NCBI GenBank assembly: GCA_042408965.1
Contig: JBHOQN010000125.1
Span: forward strand, 1-64,000
DNA: 64,000 bases
Source: Thermogemmatispora sp042408965
GTDB lineage: Bacteria > Chloroflexota > Ktedonobacteria > Ktedonobacterales > Ktedonobacteraceae
Direction: 5' to 3'
The position numbers and the translations under genes are program-made. The notes under the pieces were generated by a model that was not told the origin of the DNA, searched no databases, and saw only the letters and a program-made list of their open reading frames with translations. How positions within the stretch are numbered: position 1 is the stretch's first letter; each line of letters begins with the position of its first letter. Shown here one piece after another: positions 53,158 through 61,277 of this stretch.

Positions 53158-53249
53158 CCTGCGGAGGAGCAGAGCCAGGGAGCCTGCTGCCGGCCCTCCG
53201 GCTCTGCACTGCCTGCCGCCCGCTGGCCGCCAGAGTCACGGCGGGGTCA

Positions 53250-53900
53250 CTAGCCGCTGCGGCCCTGGTCCTTGTCGCGGCTCAGACGCAGGATCTTGAG
53301 CATATATTGCTCGGAGTTAAGATAGTACGGATTGCGCTTGATATACTTACCCACCACAGAGATCGGGTGCAGCTTGAGCAGTTCGGCGGCCAGGCTAGGC
53401 ACCAGCTTGCTGAGGTCGTAGTGCATCAGCGCGATGATGGGCGCATTCTGGAAGGTAAAGACCGCGTCCGAGGCTGCCTCGTACTTTAGAATCTGCTCGG
53501 CCGTGGCCACATCCCGCGTCAGCCAGGTCATATCGATCGAGATGCGCACAGCCTTCCAGCCTTCGCGCAGGGCCTGGGCGATGAACGTCTGGTGGGATGA
53601 GAGCAGAAAATAGGGATCGAAGCGCTGTCCGTTGGCGAGAAAGGCCTCGCGCTCCTGGTGCAGAACCAGTTGCCCGCTGGTGACCAGGGTATCCACATCG
53701 ACATTCAATTTCTCTAGCTCAGCGCACAGCTCCTGCACCTGGGCAGGGGCCGCAGCAAACAGACATTTCTCTGAGACGGAAAGTCCTACCCGCAACAGGC
53801 GCGCGGTAACACCCGGGATCTCTGTCACTTTGCTATAGAGCTGGCAAATGTGCGAGCCAGGAGGAATGCGCTCGGATTTGCCTTCGACATTAAGATCCAT
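53250..53900 (-). CDS. MEDS (DcmR-like sensory) domain protein
   Basis: A 216-residue stand-alone MEDS domain. IPPGSHICQLYSKVTEIPGVTARLLRVGLSVSEKCLFAA is the usual opening of the family, and VRISIDMTWLTRD and FTFQNAPIIALMHYDLSKL follow; the core resembles a KaiC-like fold without the ATP-binding P loop. In other proteins MEDS is fused to histidine kinases or regulators as a ligand sensor. Here it is alone, followed leftward by nothing on the same strand within 90 bp. ATG 53900 follows GGAGGT. The upstream membrane-protein gene overlaps its start by 11 bases. Confidence 0.82.
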   Translation of the reverse strand: MDLNVEGKSERIPPGSHICQLYSKVTEIPGVTARLLRVGLSVSEKCLFAAAPAQVQELCAELEKLNVDVDTLVTSGQLVLHQEREAFLANGQRFDPYFLLSSHQTFIAQALREGWKAVRISIDMTWLTRDVATAEQILKYEAASDAVFTFQNAPIIALMHYDLSKLVPSLAAELLKLHPISVVGKYIKRNPYYLNSEQYMLKILRLSRDKDQGRSG

Positions 53901-54231
53901 ACCTACCTCCACGGTCTACTCTCTGGCTTCTGCGGGCCAGCTGCTCCTGACGAATGCGGGCCGCCCGGTTGTTCGTTGTGATAACGACCAGACTGAGAAG
54001 GCCAAAGACCAGTACTCCAGATAAGAAAGCGATCAAGGCGAGCACGAGCATGCGGTGTGACGAGAAGCCCAGGAGCAGGGACAGAGCAAGTGTCAGCAAC
54101 GTCATGGGTACCGGGATGACCAGTATCCAGGCGATGATGATGCGCAGGCTCTGTCTGGCCGTCAGGACCTCTCCGCCGCTGTAGGGGAAGAAGAGGCGCC
54201 GAAACAGGGAGTAACGTGGTTGGTCCTGCAT
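53890..54231 (-). CDS. Small membrane protein with two transmembrane segments
   Basis: A 113-residue protein. Two hydrophobic segments (LRIIIAWILVIPVPMTLLTLALSLLLGF about 28-55, and LVLALIAFLSGVLVFGLLSLVVI about 62-84) are followed by a basic tail (RAARIRQEQLARRSQRVDRGGRYG). No family recognised. It overlaps the MEDS gene start by 11 bases and lies 10 bases after the Nudix gene stop, so the three leftward genes likely share a transcript. Confidence 0.75.
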   Translation of the reverse strand: MQDQPRYSLFRRLFFPYSGGEVLTARQSLRIIIAWILVIPVPMTLLTLALSLLLGFSSHRMLVLALIAFLSGVLVFGLLSLVVITTNNRAARIRQEQLARRSQRVDRGGRYGS

Positions 54232-54241
54232 GGGACGTGAG

Positions 54242-54805
54242 TTATCCTTCCTGATGCCGGTGTTGTAACCAGCGCTGCAAAATTGCTTCTGCCTGATAGA
54301 GAATATTGACCTCGTTCTGGTAGGTCAACAGGCGGCAGGCCTCGCCCAGAGGGAACCAGCCCACGCGATCATACTCCTGATCGTGCAGAGTGATATCGCC
54401 GCCGATCGCTTCCAGGAGAAAGTGGCGCACCTGTTTATGATAGCGTATGTGGTCACGCACAAAGCGGTAGGAGATACTACCGATGTAGGCGATGAGGCGT
54501 ACCTGCAGGCCAGTCTCTTCCTGTACCTCGCGCAGCGCCACCTGCTCGATTGTTTCACCGGCATGAGGCGTACCCTTAGGCAGGACCCAGATGCCTGGAT
54601 GGCTCCGGCCCACCAGCGCGACCTCTACCCTGGGCGCATCATGGGCGTGGCGTCCTGTTGTTCCCCGCGAGCGTTGCTGTCTGGCGTGCTGCTTCTGTGA
54701 GGGGGACGCAGGAACGAGGCGAAAAACGACCCCGCCAGCGGAGTATGCTCGCAGCGTTCGATAGCGTTCCCATCCTCGTGATGTATCCTCTCTATGCCAT
54801 CGCAA
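54242..54805 (-). CDS. Nudix hydrolase
   Basis: A 187-residue Nudix protein. The Nudix box GTPHAGETIEQVALREVQEETGLQV has the REVQEE metal-binding glutamates intact. LPKGTPHAGE and the C-terminal DRVGWFPLGEACRLL are like those of Ap4A/mutT-type enzymes; the substrate is unknown. TTG 54805 is chosen because AAGGAG lies 10 bases upstream and no ATG or GTG nearer to the domain fits. A frame open to 54970 runs through a promoter and a terminator-like stem and is unlikely to be coding. About 20 residues (near 30-50) form a variable Gln/Arg/His insert. Confidence 0.82.
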   Translation of the reverse strand: MRWHREDTSRGWERYRTLRAYSAGGVVFRLVPASPSQKQHARQQRSRGTTGRHAHDAPRVEVALVGRSHPGIWVLPKGTPHAGETIEQVALREVQEETGLQVRLIAYIGSISYRFVRDHIRYHKQVRHFLLEAIGGDITLHDQEYDRVGWFPLGEACRLLTYQNEVNILYQAEAILQRWLQHRHQEG

Positions 54806-54834
54806 CTTCGCCCCACTCCTTACTTTCGCACTGC

Positions 54835-54941
54835 CAAAAGAATTGGGCGCGACCTGAGTCGCGCCGCGTACGTATCCTTCCAGAGCGTTGACGCAGCGCG
54901 AAACCGTTTCCTGTGAAGGGAACAGGTTGCGCCGCTCCTTA
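54835..54941 (-). ncRNA. Structured leader or small RNA upstream of the Nudix gene
   Basis: Read leftward from a start near 54941, the RNA is about 105 nt. It can fold into GCGC-AACC paired with GGTT-GCGC, or alternatively into a CCTGT/ACAGG stem. It ends in GGCGCGAC/GTCGCGCC (54865-54846, 8 bp, loop TCAG) followed by CAATTCTTTT, a typical terminator. Transcripts that pass it enter the Nudix gene. It is either an attenuator leader or an independent small RNA. Confidence 0.6.
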
Positions 54942-54947
54942 CCGTGG

Positions 54948-54976
54948 CAGTATAGCGAATGCCTTGACATGTGTCA
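54948..54976 (-). promoter_or_regulatory. Consensus promoter with overlapping palindrome
   Basis: On the minus strand TTGACA (54976-54971), 17 bp, TATACT (54953-54948). The -35 lies in a 16-bp perfect palindrome CTTGACA-TG-TGTCAAG (54962-54977), a possible operator, which also covers the stop codon of the UroD-type gene. Confidence 0.75.
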
Positions 54977-55975
54977 AGACAGCATCCGGCGGACAGCCTC
55001 GAGGTTCTTTGCAGGCGCGTCCGGGGGGACGGCGCAGCCTGGAGCCAGAATGAAATGTTCTCCACCGGTCAGCTCCAGCGCCTGCTGGACCTCGGCCTGC
55101 ACCTCGTCGGGAGAGCCAGTTCTGAGGACGGTTTTCTCGCTGATTCCGCCCATGACGGCCTTGCCAGAGCGCCGTTTTCCCTCGCGCAGGTCGGGATTCC
55201 CCTCGAGGGTGGCGGCCCAGCTGATGGCATGCACGGGATAGTTTGCCAGCAGGTCGAAGTAGATACGTGTGCCGCAGTTGTGCAGGATCGTACATTTGCT
55301 GCGGCCTTTGATGGCGTCCAGAAACTCCAGATCGTACTGCTCGCCGAACTCGCGGTACTGATCCTGCGTCAGCATCCCTTCCCTGGCCCAGCCGTTGGTG
55401 GCGTAGAAGATCCCGCTGGCCCCCTCCTCCATACAGGCAATAGCGAAGGTGATGAAGGTCTCCATGATCGTACGCAGGCCGGTGTGCAGGGCCTTACGGT
55501 CCTCGCGCATGCTCTGCAACACGGCCTCGGTGCTGTTGCCAGTCAGATATTTGGCCACACCCAGGGGACAGAAGATGGTCTGCACAAAATAGGCGTCGGC
55601 GCCCACATGATACTTGATCAGCTGCAAGGCCCGCAGTTGCTCGGCCAGCGCGCCCTGAGTTGGCTCCAGTGGCCGTAGGCGTTTCCAGTCTGCGGTGCTC
55701 TTGATGGGGGTCTCCTCGAAGATCGGCGGCTTGTACTTCTCGCCCGAGGGTCGCACCTTTACCTTCCAGCCCTCAACATGGTAGGAGGCGCGCGGGTTGA
55801 CTTTCAGCAGGTCCCAGTCATAGCGTGTATACTTCTCGATCATGGCCTCCACGAACGTCTGCACATTCCACTCGCGTTCGTAGTCATGGCCCCACATACT
55901 CACCGGCACACGATCAACCGGTTTGCCTCGCAAGGCGGCATCAACACGTTCCTTCTTGTTCAAGGTCTTGCCCAT
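54974..55975 (-). CDS. Uroporphyrinogen decarboxylase-family (URO-D/MtaA-like) protein
   Basis: A 333-residue TIM-barrel protein of the URO-D superfamily, which includes HemE and corrinoid methyltransferases. Its opening LNKKERVDAALRGKPVDRVPVSMWGHD and GGISEKTVLRTGSPDEVQAEVQQALELTGGEHFILAPGCAVPPDAPAKNLEAVRRM are typical of the MtaA/MttB-associated group. It lacks the haem-enzyme opening RQAGRYMPEYR, so it is unlikely to be true HemE. ATG 55975 is directly preceded by AGAGGGG, with close spacing. The substrate is unknown. Confidence 0.85.
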   Translation of the reverse strand: MGKTLNKKERVDAALRGKPVDRVPVSMWGHDYEREWNVQTFVEAMIEKYTRYDWDLLKVNPRASYHVEGWKVKVRPSGEKYKPPIFEETPIKSTADWKRLRPLEPTQGALAEQLRALQLIKYHVGADAYFVQTIFCPLGVAKYLTGNSTEAVLQSMREDRKALHTGLRTIMETFITFAIACMEEGASGIFYATNGWAREGMLTQDQYREFGEQYDLEFLDAIKGRSKCTILHNCGTRIYFDLLANYPVHAISWAATLEGNPDLREGKRRSGKAVMGGISEKTVLRTGSPDEVQAEVQQALELTGGEHFILAPGCAVPPDAPAKNLEAVRRMLS

Positions 55976-56072
55976 CCCCTCTAGAGAAGATCTAACAAAG
56001 CGACAGCGCTGAATGAGCGTCCTGCTGGCGGCAGGGGCCTGCCTCAGCGCGGCCCTCACCGGCGCAGCGCGC

Positions 56073-58067
56073 TCAGACCCCCACCTGGGCCGCGAGCTGG
56101 TAGTGGGCCGGCAGGGTGGTCTCTACCGCCCAGGCAGAGACGATGAGGACGACTCGCGTGACCTTTCTGCCGAAGTCGGGGATGGTGATGGTGGCATCCC
56201 CGCTCGCAAGCTCTGCGTCGACACGGCGGACGCTGAAGGTCTGGCCCTGGTAGATCAGGGCCTGCATTGTGTAGTGTTCTGGCAGCAGGTTGTTGGAACG
56301 GATAAAGCCATTGCTGACCCACCCGTTATTGCTGGTCAGGGTGTCCTCAAAATGCAGTTCAGGGATGCGAATCCAGGAGACTGCGAATCCCTGCAGATTT
56401 ACCGCATCATCCGTGACCTCCTCAAAACGAAGCTGGATCTTCTTACCAGCGTAGGGCGTGAGATCGATGCTCTCCTGTACCCACTGTGGGCGTGCGCCGC
56501 CGCCGCTGGTGCCGGTATAGCCGTAGCCCCAGTTCGCCCCATTGGGGTTGCTGGTGGTGGTGTAGTGGCCTGGCAGCGTCTGCCAGCTACTGCCGTCCGT
56601 TGAGGCCTCGACAAAGGCATAGTCGTAGTCGCGTTCCAGGTCGTACCAGGCAGCAAATTGCAGTGTGACCTGTTTGCCCTTCAGTGTGGTCAGGTCGAAG
56701 CTTCGAGTCAATGTACTATCCATATTATCATATCGGTTGCTCCACCACTCATTCTGGGAGTGGGAGGGCGTGTTGTCGACGATCGGCGTGGTAGCATTGC
56801 CGCTGAGGTGGAGCGTCAGCGTGCCGCGCCGCCCCGCCGGGTCGAAGTCGTAATACTGGGCGGCGTACTGCTCTACGCTGTCATCGACAATAAACGGATA
56901 ACCACTGATCTGGTGCTGAGGAGTCAGGCCGGCCGTGTGGATGGTGGCGTAGCCGTAGGCTCCGTTCGCGATGCTCTCGTCCTGGACGAAGTTGGCAATA
57001 TACCATTTATTTACTACGTCGTTGAAGCGATCTTTATAACCATGCCTGGCCAGGACGTGATCGAAGCTCAGCGGTGGCCCGGCAGGATCGCGCAGTAGCT
57101 CCTTGAGTATGCTGTAGCCGCCGTAGTGTTCGGCAAAATACGCGATGAAGAGGTACGCGGCGCCGTAGTGGGCCAGAGCCGCGCTGGTGTCGTCGCTCCA
57201 GTCGGTGAGCTGTGTGTTGGGCTGCTGTAGAAAGCTCAGGTCGACGCCACCGACGCCGTAGCCATTGATGTGTTGTGCCAGGGTAGACATGCCCTCATTG
57301 ACCCAGGTCGGGTCGCTGGGGTGCAGGTGCCAGTGGATCATATGCTGGAACTCGTGGGCCAGGGTGCTGTTGTAGTCGGAGCTGCCGGGCAGGAGGCCAT
57401 CGAGATTGATGTAGAACATCTCGCGCTCGTTGCTGTAGGGGTTCATGCTGGTCGGATATTCGTCGGCTGAAGAGAAATAGCCCCCGACGCCGCTCCCCAG
57501 GCCTGCGGCGTTGAGAATCGTCAGGTGCACGTCGTCGTCGATGCCAGGCGACCATTCGCTGCCAAAGATGGCGCGGTCGGTCGGGTAGATGCGCTGCTCA
57601 AAGAGGTCGGCGGAGGCTTTGAGGGCCGCCAGGCTGGCGCTCTGGCCATCCTCGATGTACATATAGACGTGGGGGGTGATGTAGACAAGCCTGGCTCTGA
57701 TGCGGCTGTAGCTGCGCGTATCCAGATCATTGATCCAGAACTGGTCCTCCTGGCCGAGGTGCTCATTGAGGGGCCGGCTCCGCCCGGCGTGTGCAGGGGG
57801 CAGGCCATGCAGCTTGAAACGCTGGACCAGGCTGTAGAGGTCGCGTGGCGGATGCGGCGTGGTCAGCAGGAGTCGCTCGGTCTGCTGCAGCAGTTGCAGG
57901 TTCTGGGGGACGGACGAGCGTGCGGCTCCGCCGGGCGTCGGCGTCCGTATGGCGGCAGCATTGCCAAAGGGAGCGCAGGCGGTCGATGCCAGCAGACAGA
58001 GGAGTAGGAGCAATAAGCCCGGCCATTCGTAGAGACGAACAGGTCTACCCAGAACCCGTGTGTGCAT
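56073..58067 (-). CDS. Secreted lipoprotein metalloprotease (immune-inhibitor-A-like)
   Basis: A 664-residue exported protein. Signal peptide GLLLLLLCLLASTAC with lipobox ending at Cys31. The zinc motif HEFQHMIHW (HExxH, around residue 238), with a following Glu in WVNEGMSTLAQ, is the gluzincin/M6-like pattern. Residues about 440-660 hold beta-sandwich regions (WYDLERDYDYAFVEASTDGSSWQTLPG), as in immune-inhibitor-A peptidases. It should be tethered to the outer face of the cytoplasmic membrane and cut extracellular proteins. ATG 58067 lies 4 bases after the regulator stop with GGAGG inside that gene, so it is the output gene of the two-component operon. Confidence 0.9.
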   Translation of the reverse strand: MHTRVLGRPVRLYEWPGLLLLLLCLLASTACAPFGNAAAIRTPTPGGAARSSVPQNLQLLQQTERLLLTTPHPPRDLYSLVQRFKLHGLPPAHAGRSRPLNEHLGQEDQFWINDLDTRSYSRIRARLVYITPHVYMYIEDGQSASLAALKASADLFEQRIYPTDRAIFGSEWSPGIDDDVHLTILNAAGLGSGVGGYFSSADEYPTSMNPYSNEREMFYINLDGLLPGSSDYNSTLAHEFQHMIHWHLHPSDPTWVNEGMSTLAQHINGYGVGGVDLSFLQQPNTQLTDWSDDTSAALAHYGAAYLFIAYFAEHYGGYSILKELLRDPAGPPLSFDHVLARHGYKDRFNDVVNKWYIANFVQDESIANGAYGYATIHTAGLTPQHQISGYPFIVDDSVEQYAAQYYDFDPAGRRGTLTLHLSGNATTPIVDNTPSHSQNEWWSNRYDNMDSTLTRSFDLTTLKGKQVTLQFAAWYDLERDYDYAFVEASTDGSSWQTLPGHYTTTSNPNGANWGYGYTGTSGGGARPQWVQESIDLTPYAGKKIQLRFEEVTDDAVNLQGFAVSWIRIPELHFEDTLTSNNGWVSNGFIRSNNLLPEHYTMQALIYQGQTFSVRRVDAELASGDATITIPDFGRKVTRVVLIVSAWAVETTLPAHYQLAAQVGV

Positions 58068-58071
58068 AGTA

Positions 58072-58794
58072 CTAACCCTCCAGTTCTTTGAAGCGATATC
58101 CGACGCCCCGCTCCGTGAGAATATACTGGGGATGGGCCGGGTCCTTCTCGATTTTCTGCCGCAGGTAGGTGATGTAGAGACGCAGGTAGTGGGCCTCATC
58201 GCGATATTCGCGTCCCCAGACCTTTGAGAGCAGGGTTTCGTGGGTGAGAAGGCGGCCGGCGTTATTGACCAGGTGGTAGAGCAGACGATATTCGGTGGGG
58301 CGCAGAGTGACCTTCTGGCCGCGCACAATGACCTCGCGGCGCGCAAAGTCGATCTTGAGGTCATCATCGACGACGATCTCCGTTTTGCGCGTCGGGGCCG
58401 GCATGAAGGCGCGGCGCAGCAGCGCGCGGATGCGCGAGAGCAGCTCGCGCGGGCTGAACGGCTTGGCGATGTAGTCATCGGCCCCCAGGTCCAGCCCGCG
58501 GATGCGATCGTGCTCGTCCTGACGCACGGTCAGCATGATCACCGGGACCGTCGAGACCTCGCGAATGTGGCGCAGGGTCTCGAAGCCATCCATCTCCGGC
58601 ATCATCACGTCCAGCACGACGAGATCGGGCAGATTCTCTCGAAGCTGCTCAAGCGCCTCTTCTCCATTGCTGGCCTCTAGAACGTGATAGTGCTCCAGTT
58701 CAAGGTTCATACGCACAAGGTCGCGAATACGTGGTTCGTCGTCTACAATCAGGATAGTCATATCGCGCTGATCGAATTGTTCCTTCTCCATCAT
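58072..58794 (-). CDS. OmpR-family response regulator
   Basis: A 240-residue regulator. The acidic pair is in ILIVDDEPRIRDL, the phospho-acceptor Asp in LVVLDVMMPEMDG and the Lys in IAKPFSPRE. The winged helix has GQKVTLRPTEYRLLYHLVNNAGRLLTHETLLSKVWGREY and the closing ILTERGVGYRF. It resembles KdpE/ResD-type regulators. Its ATG overlaps the kinase stop by one base (TAATG at 58792-58796), and the metalloprotease gene starts 4 bases after its own stop. It may control the whole operon. Confidence 0.94.
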   Translation of the reverse strand: MMEKEQFDQRDMTILIVDDEPRIRDLVRMNLELEHYHVLEASNGEEALEQLRENLPDLVVLDVMMPEMDGFETLRHIREVSTVPVIMLTVRQDEHDRIRGLDLGADDYIAKPFSPRELLSRIRALLRRAFMPAPTRKTEIVVDDDLKIDFARREVIVRGQKVTLRPTEYRLLYHLVNNAGRLLTHETLLSKVWGREYRDEAHYLRLYITYLRQKIEKDPAHPQYILTERGVGYRFKELEG

Positions 58795-60377
58795 TAAAAC
58801 ACCACCATAGGCAGTTGCGCCTTTTCCTTGCGAGGTAGGCTGAACGAAAAGGTTGATCCCTGGTGCAGCGTACTCTCAACCCAGATGCGTCCTCCGTGGG
58901 CCTCGATGATGGCGCGGCAGATGTAGAGGCCCAGGCCCGCGCCGGGGCGGCTGCGCACCGCCGGGCTGTTGAGGCGCTGGAAGCGCTGAAAGAGCCGTTC
59001 CTGATCGCGCAGGGAGATACCCATGCCCTGATCGCTGACGCTGACGATAACCTCATCGCCGACCGTGGAGCAGGTGATGGCAATGGAGCGCTGCCGGGGC
59101 GAGTACTTGATGGCGTTGTCGAGCAGGTTTTGCAGGACCTCCTCGATGCGATCGCGATCGGCCAGGACGAGCGGCAGGCCGGGAGGGATCTGCACCTTGA
59201 TCTCGACGTCGGTGCTGCGTGCCTGGAAGCGGCGGACAACCCCCTGGATCAGCGGCTCGAGGTCGAGGGGGGCGATTTCCATGTGCAGGCCGCCGGCCTC
59301 GATGCGCGAGGCGTAGAGCAGGTTGCCCACCAGCTTGTTCAGGCGATCGGCCTCTTCCTCGATGGCGATCAGGCGCGCGCGCAGGGTCTCGCGCTTGAAG
59401 CTGGCGTCGGCCCGCGCCAGGGTTGAGGCGTAGCCTTTGATGATCGCGATCGGCGTCTGCAGCTCGTGCGAGATCACGGAGATGAACATCGAGCGCTGCT
59501 CCTCCTGCTCGCGCTCGCGCGTGATGTCGCGCACGGTCAGGATGCCGTTCATTGGCTCGCCGCGCGCCGAATGGACGCAGGAGGCCGAAACGCTCACGCT
59601 GAAGCGCTGCCCGTCGCGTGCGGCGATCTGCATCTCGCGGTTGACCACGGGCTTGCCGGCGAAGGCCTGCAGAATGGGTGAGTTCTCCAGCCCAAGGTCG
59701 TTCCCTTGCCGATCCTTGGGACGCAGCACATCATAATAAAAGCGCCCGAGGACCTCGCTTTCGCGCCAGCCCGTCAGGCGCTCCATTGCGGGATTGAAGT
59801 CAATAATGCGGAAGGCGTGATCGACGGTGAGAATGCCGTCGGTGCTGTACTGAAAGATGGCTGCCAGGCGCTCCTGCTCGCGGACCTGGGCCTGGGCCTT
59901 CAGCGCGAAGCGCAGGCCGGCGGCCAGTTGGGTGCGAAAGAGGGCCAGGCGGACCTCGTCCTGATCGAGGCAGGAGCTGCGGCCTGCCAGCCGCAGATAG
60001 TGTAGCACCCCGATCTGGCCGCTCTGATCGTGCAGCAGGAGTGAGCAGCGCTCGATCTCCTGCTGGCACGCCTCCTCGCTGCCGGCGAAATCGCTGGAGA
60101 GGCCGGCCTCGTCCACCAGGGACGCCGGCAGCTTCTCGACCACAAAGGGCCGCGCCGGCGCTGGCTGCGGGCCGGCCTGGATATGCGTCAGCAGGCGCTG
60201 CAAGGCCTGCTCGTTGATCTGGTAGGCGCTGTATTCTTCACTGCTCTGGGGATCGAAGGCCTCGTTGGCGACTACGAAGACGCCGACCTCTCCTCCAAGC
60301 AGGCGAATGGCACTGCCAATCAGAATGACCAGCTGACCGTGTAGATCCTTGAACTGCTGTGTCAGGGATCGGGACAT
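58794..60377 (-). CDS. Cytosolic histidine kinase with GAF-like and PAS domains
   Basis: A 527-residue kinase without clear membrane segments. The N-terminal 190 residues look like a GAF-type sensor (LLLHDQSGQIGVLHYLRLAGRSSCLDQDEVRLALFRTQLAAGLRFALK), followed by a PAS domain (IFQYSTDGILTVDHAFRIIDFNPAMERLTGWRESEVLG, about 210-250). The phospho-acceptor is FISVISHELQTPIAIIKGY. The ATP-binding boxes are DNAIKYSPR, VSDQGMGISLRDQERLF and GAGLGLYICRAIIEAHGG. ATG 60377 has GTGGAG upstream. It is first in the kinase-regulator-protease operon. The input is an intracellular signal that is unknown. Confidence 0.93.
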   Translation of the reverse strand: MSRSLTQQFKDLHGQLVILIGSAIRLLGGEVGVFVVANEAFDPQSSEEYSAYQINEQALQRLLTHIQAGPQPAPARPFVVEKLPASLVDEAGLSSDFAGSEEACQQEIERCSLLLHDQSGQIGVLHYLRLAGRSSCLDQDEVRLALFRTQLAAGLRFALKAQAQVREQERLAAIFQYSTDGILTVDHAFRIIDFNPAMERLTGWRESEVLGRFYYDVLRPKDRQGNDLGLENSPILQAFAGKPVVNREMQIAARDGQRFSVSVSASCVHSARGEPMNGILTVRDITREREQEEQRSMFISVISHELQTPIAIIKGYASTLARADASFKRETLRARLIAIEEEADRLNKLVGNLLYASRIEAGGLHMEIAPLDLEPLIQGVVRRFQARSTDVEIKVQIPPGLPLVLADRDRIEEVLQNLLDNAIKYSPRQRSIAITCSTVGDEVIVSVSDQGMGISLRDQERLFQRFQRLNSPAVRSRPGAGLGLYICRAIIEAHGGRIWVESTLHQGSTFSFSLPRKEKAQLPMVVF

Positions 60378-60440
60378 TGCAGGCTCCACCCGGGCAAGTA
60401 AGAAGGCAGGGATCACTCTGTGACTGCTCCCCGCTGGGGA

Positions 60441-60469
60441 TTGTCAACCTTAGATGACAGTGCTATTTT
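60441..60469 (+). promoter_or_regulatory. Promoter of trmD
   Basis: TTGTCA (60441-60446), 17 bp, TATTTT (60464-60469), about 28 bases before the start codon. It lies between divergent genes. Confidence 0.6.
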
Positions 60470-60497
60470 AACACAAAGCCCTTCAGGTAGGACAGTG

Positions 60498-61226
60498 ATG
60501 CACATAGATATCTTTACGCTCTTCCCGGCCATGTTCACGGGACCATTCTCTGAGAGCATGCTCAAGCGCGCTCAGGAGCGTGGCCTGCTCAGCATCGCCC
60601 TGCACAATATTCGTGATTACACCAGCGATCGCCACCATGTGGTCGACGACTATCCCTACGGCGGTGGGGTGGGTATGGTGATGAAACCTGAACCGATCTT
60701 TGCGGCTGTGGAGGCGGTCTACCAGGGAGGACCGCTGATCCTGCTGACACCCCAGGGTCGGCTGTTCACTCAGCAGATTGCTCGCTCGCTGGCCGCAGAG
60801 CCACGCCTGGCGCTGATCTGTGGCCACTACGAGGGCGTCGATGAGCGCGTCTGTGAGCACCTCGTCAACGACCAGCTCTCGATTGGCGACTATGTGCTCA
60901 CCGGTGGCGAGCTGGCGGCGATGGTGGTCGTTGACGCGGTGGCGCGCCTCATTCCGGGGGTGCTGGGCGATGCTGAATCGGCCCGCGAAGAGTCGCACAG
61001 CGACTCGCTGCTGGAGTACCCCCACTACACGCGGCCGCCGGAGTTCCGTGGCTGGCGTGTGCCTGATGTGCTCCTCTCCGGTCACCACGCCCAGATTGCC
61101 CGGTGGCGGCGCAAAGAGGCTCTGCGCCGCACGCGCCGGCGGCGCCCCGACCTCTTTGCCCGACTGGACCTGAGCAGCAAGGAGGATCAGAAGATCCTGA
61201 AGGAACTGGAGGCTGAGGGCTGGTAG
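60498..61226 (+). CDS. trmD: tRNA (guanine-N1)-methyltransferase TrmD
   Basis: A 242-residue SPOUT-class enzyme that methylates G37 of tRNAs reading CNN codons, preventing frameshifts. The knot-forming and SAM-binding segments YPYGGGVGMVMKPEP, LICGHYEGVDERV and LSIGDYVLTGGELAAMVVVDAVARLIPGVLG are complete. ATG 60498 follows AGGTAGGA. Unlike in many bacteria, it is not next to rpsP, rimM or rplS here. Confidence 0.97.
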   Translation: MHIDIFTLFPAMFTGPFSESMLKRAQERGLLSIALHNIRDYTSDRHHVVDDYPYGGGVGMVMKPEPIFAAVEAVYQGGPLILLTPQGRLFTQQIARSLAAEPRLALICGHYEGVDERVCEHLVNDQLSIGDYVLTGGELAAMVVVDAVARLIPGVLGDAESAREESHSDSLLEYPHYTRPPEFRGWRVPDVLLSGHHAQIARWRRKEALRRTRRRRPDLFARLDLSSKEDQKILKELEAEGW

Positions 61227-61277
61227 GGGAGCCGCGCCGCACCGGGGCCTGTGGTGGCTCTGGGCCGCAGGGCAGCC

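Noticed and set aside
54806..54970. N-terminal extension of the Nudix protein
   Set aside because: It would cover a consensus promoter, a terminator-like stem and a Shine-Dalgarno, and adds no part of the Nudix fold.
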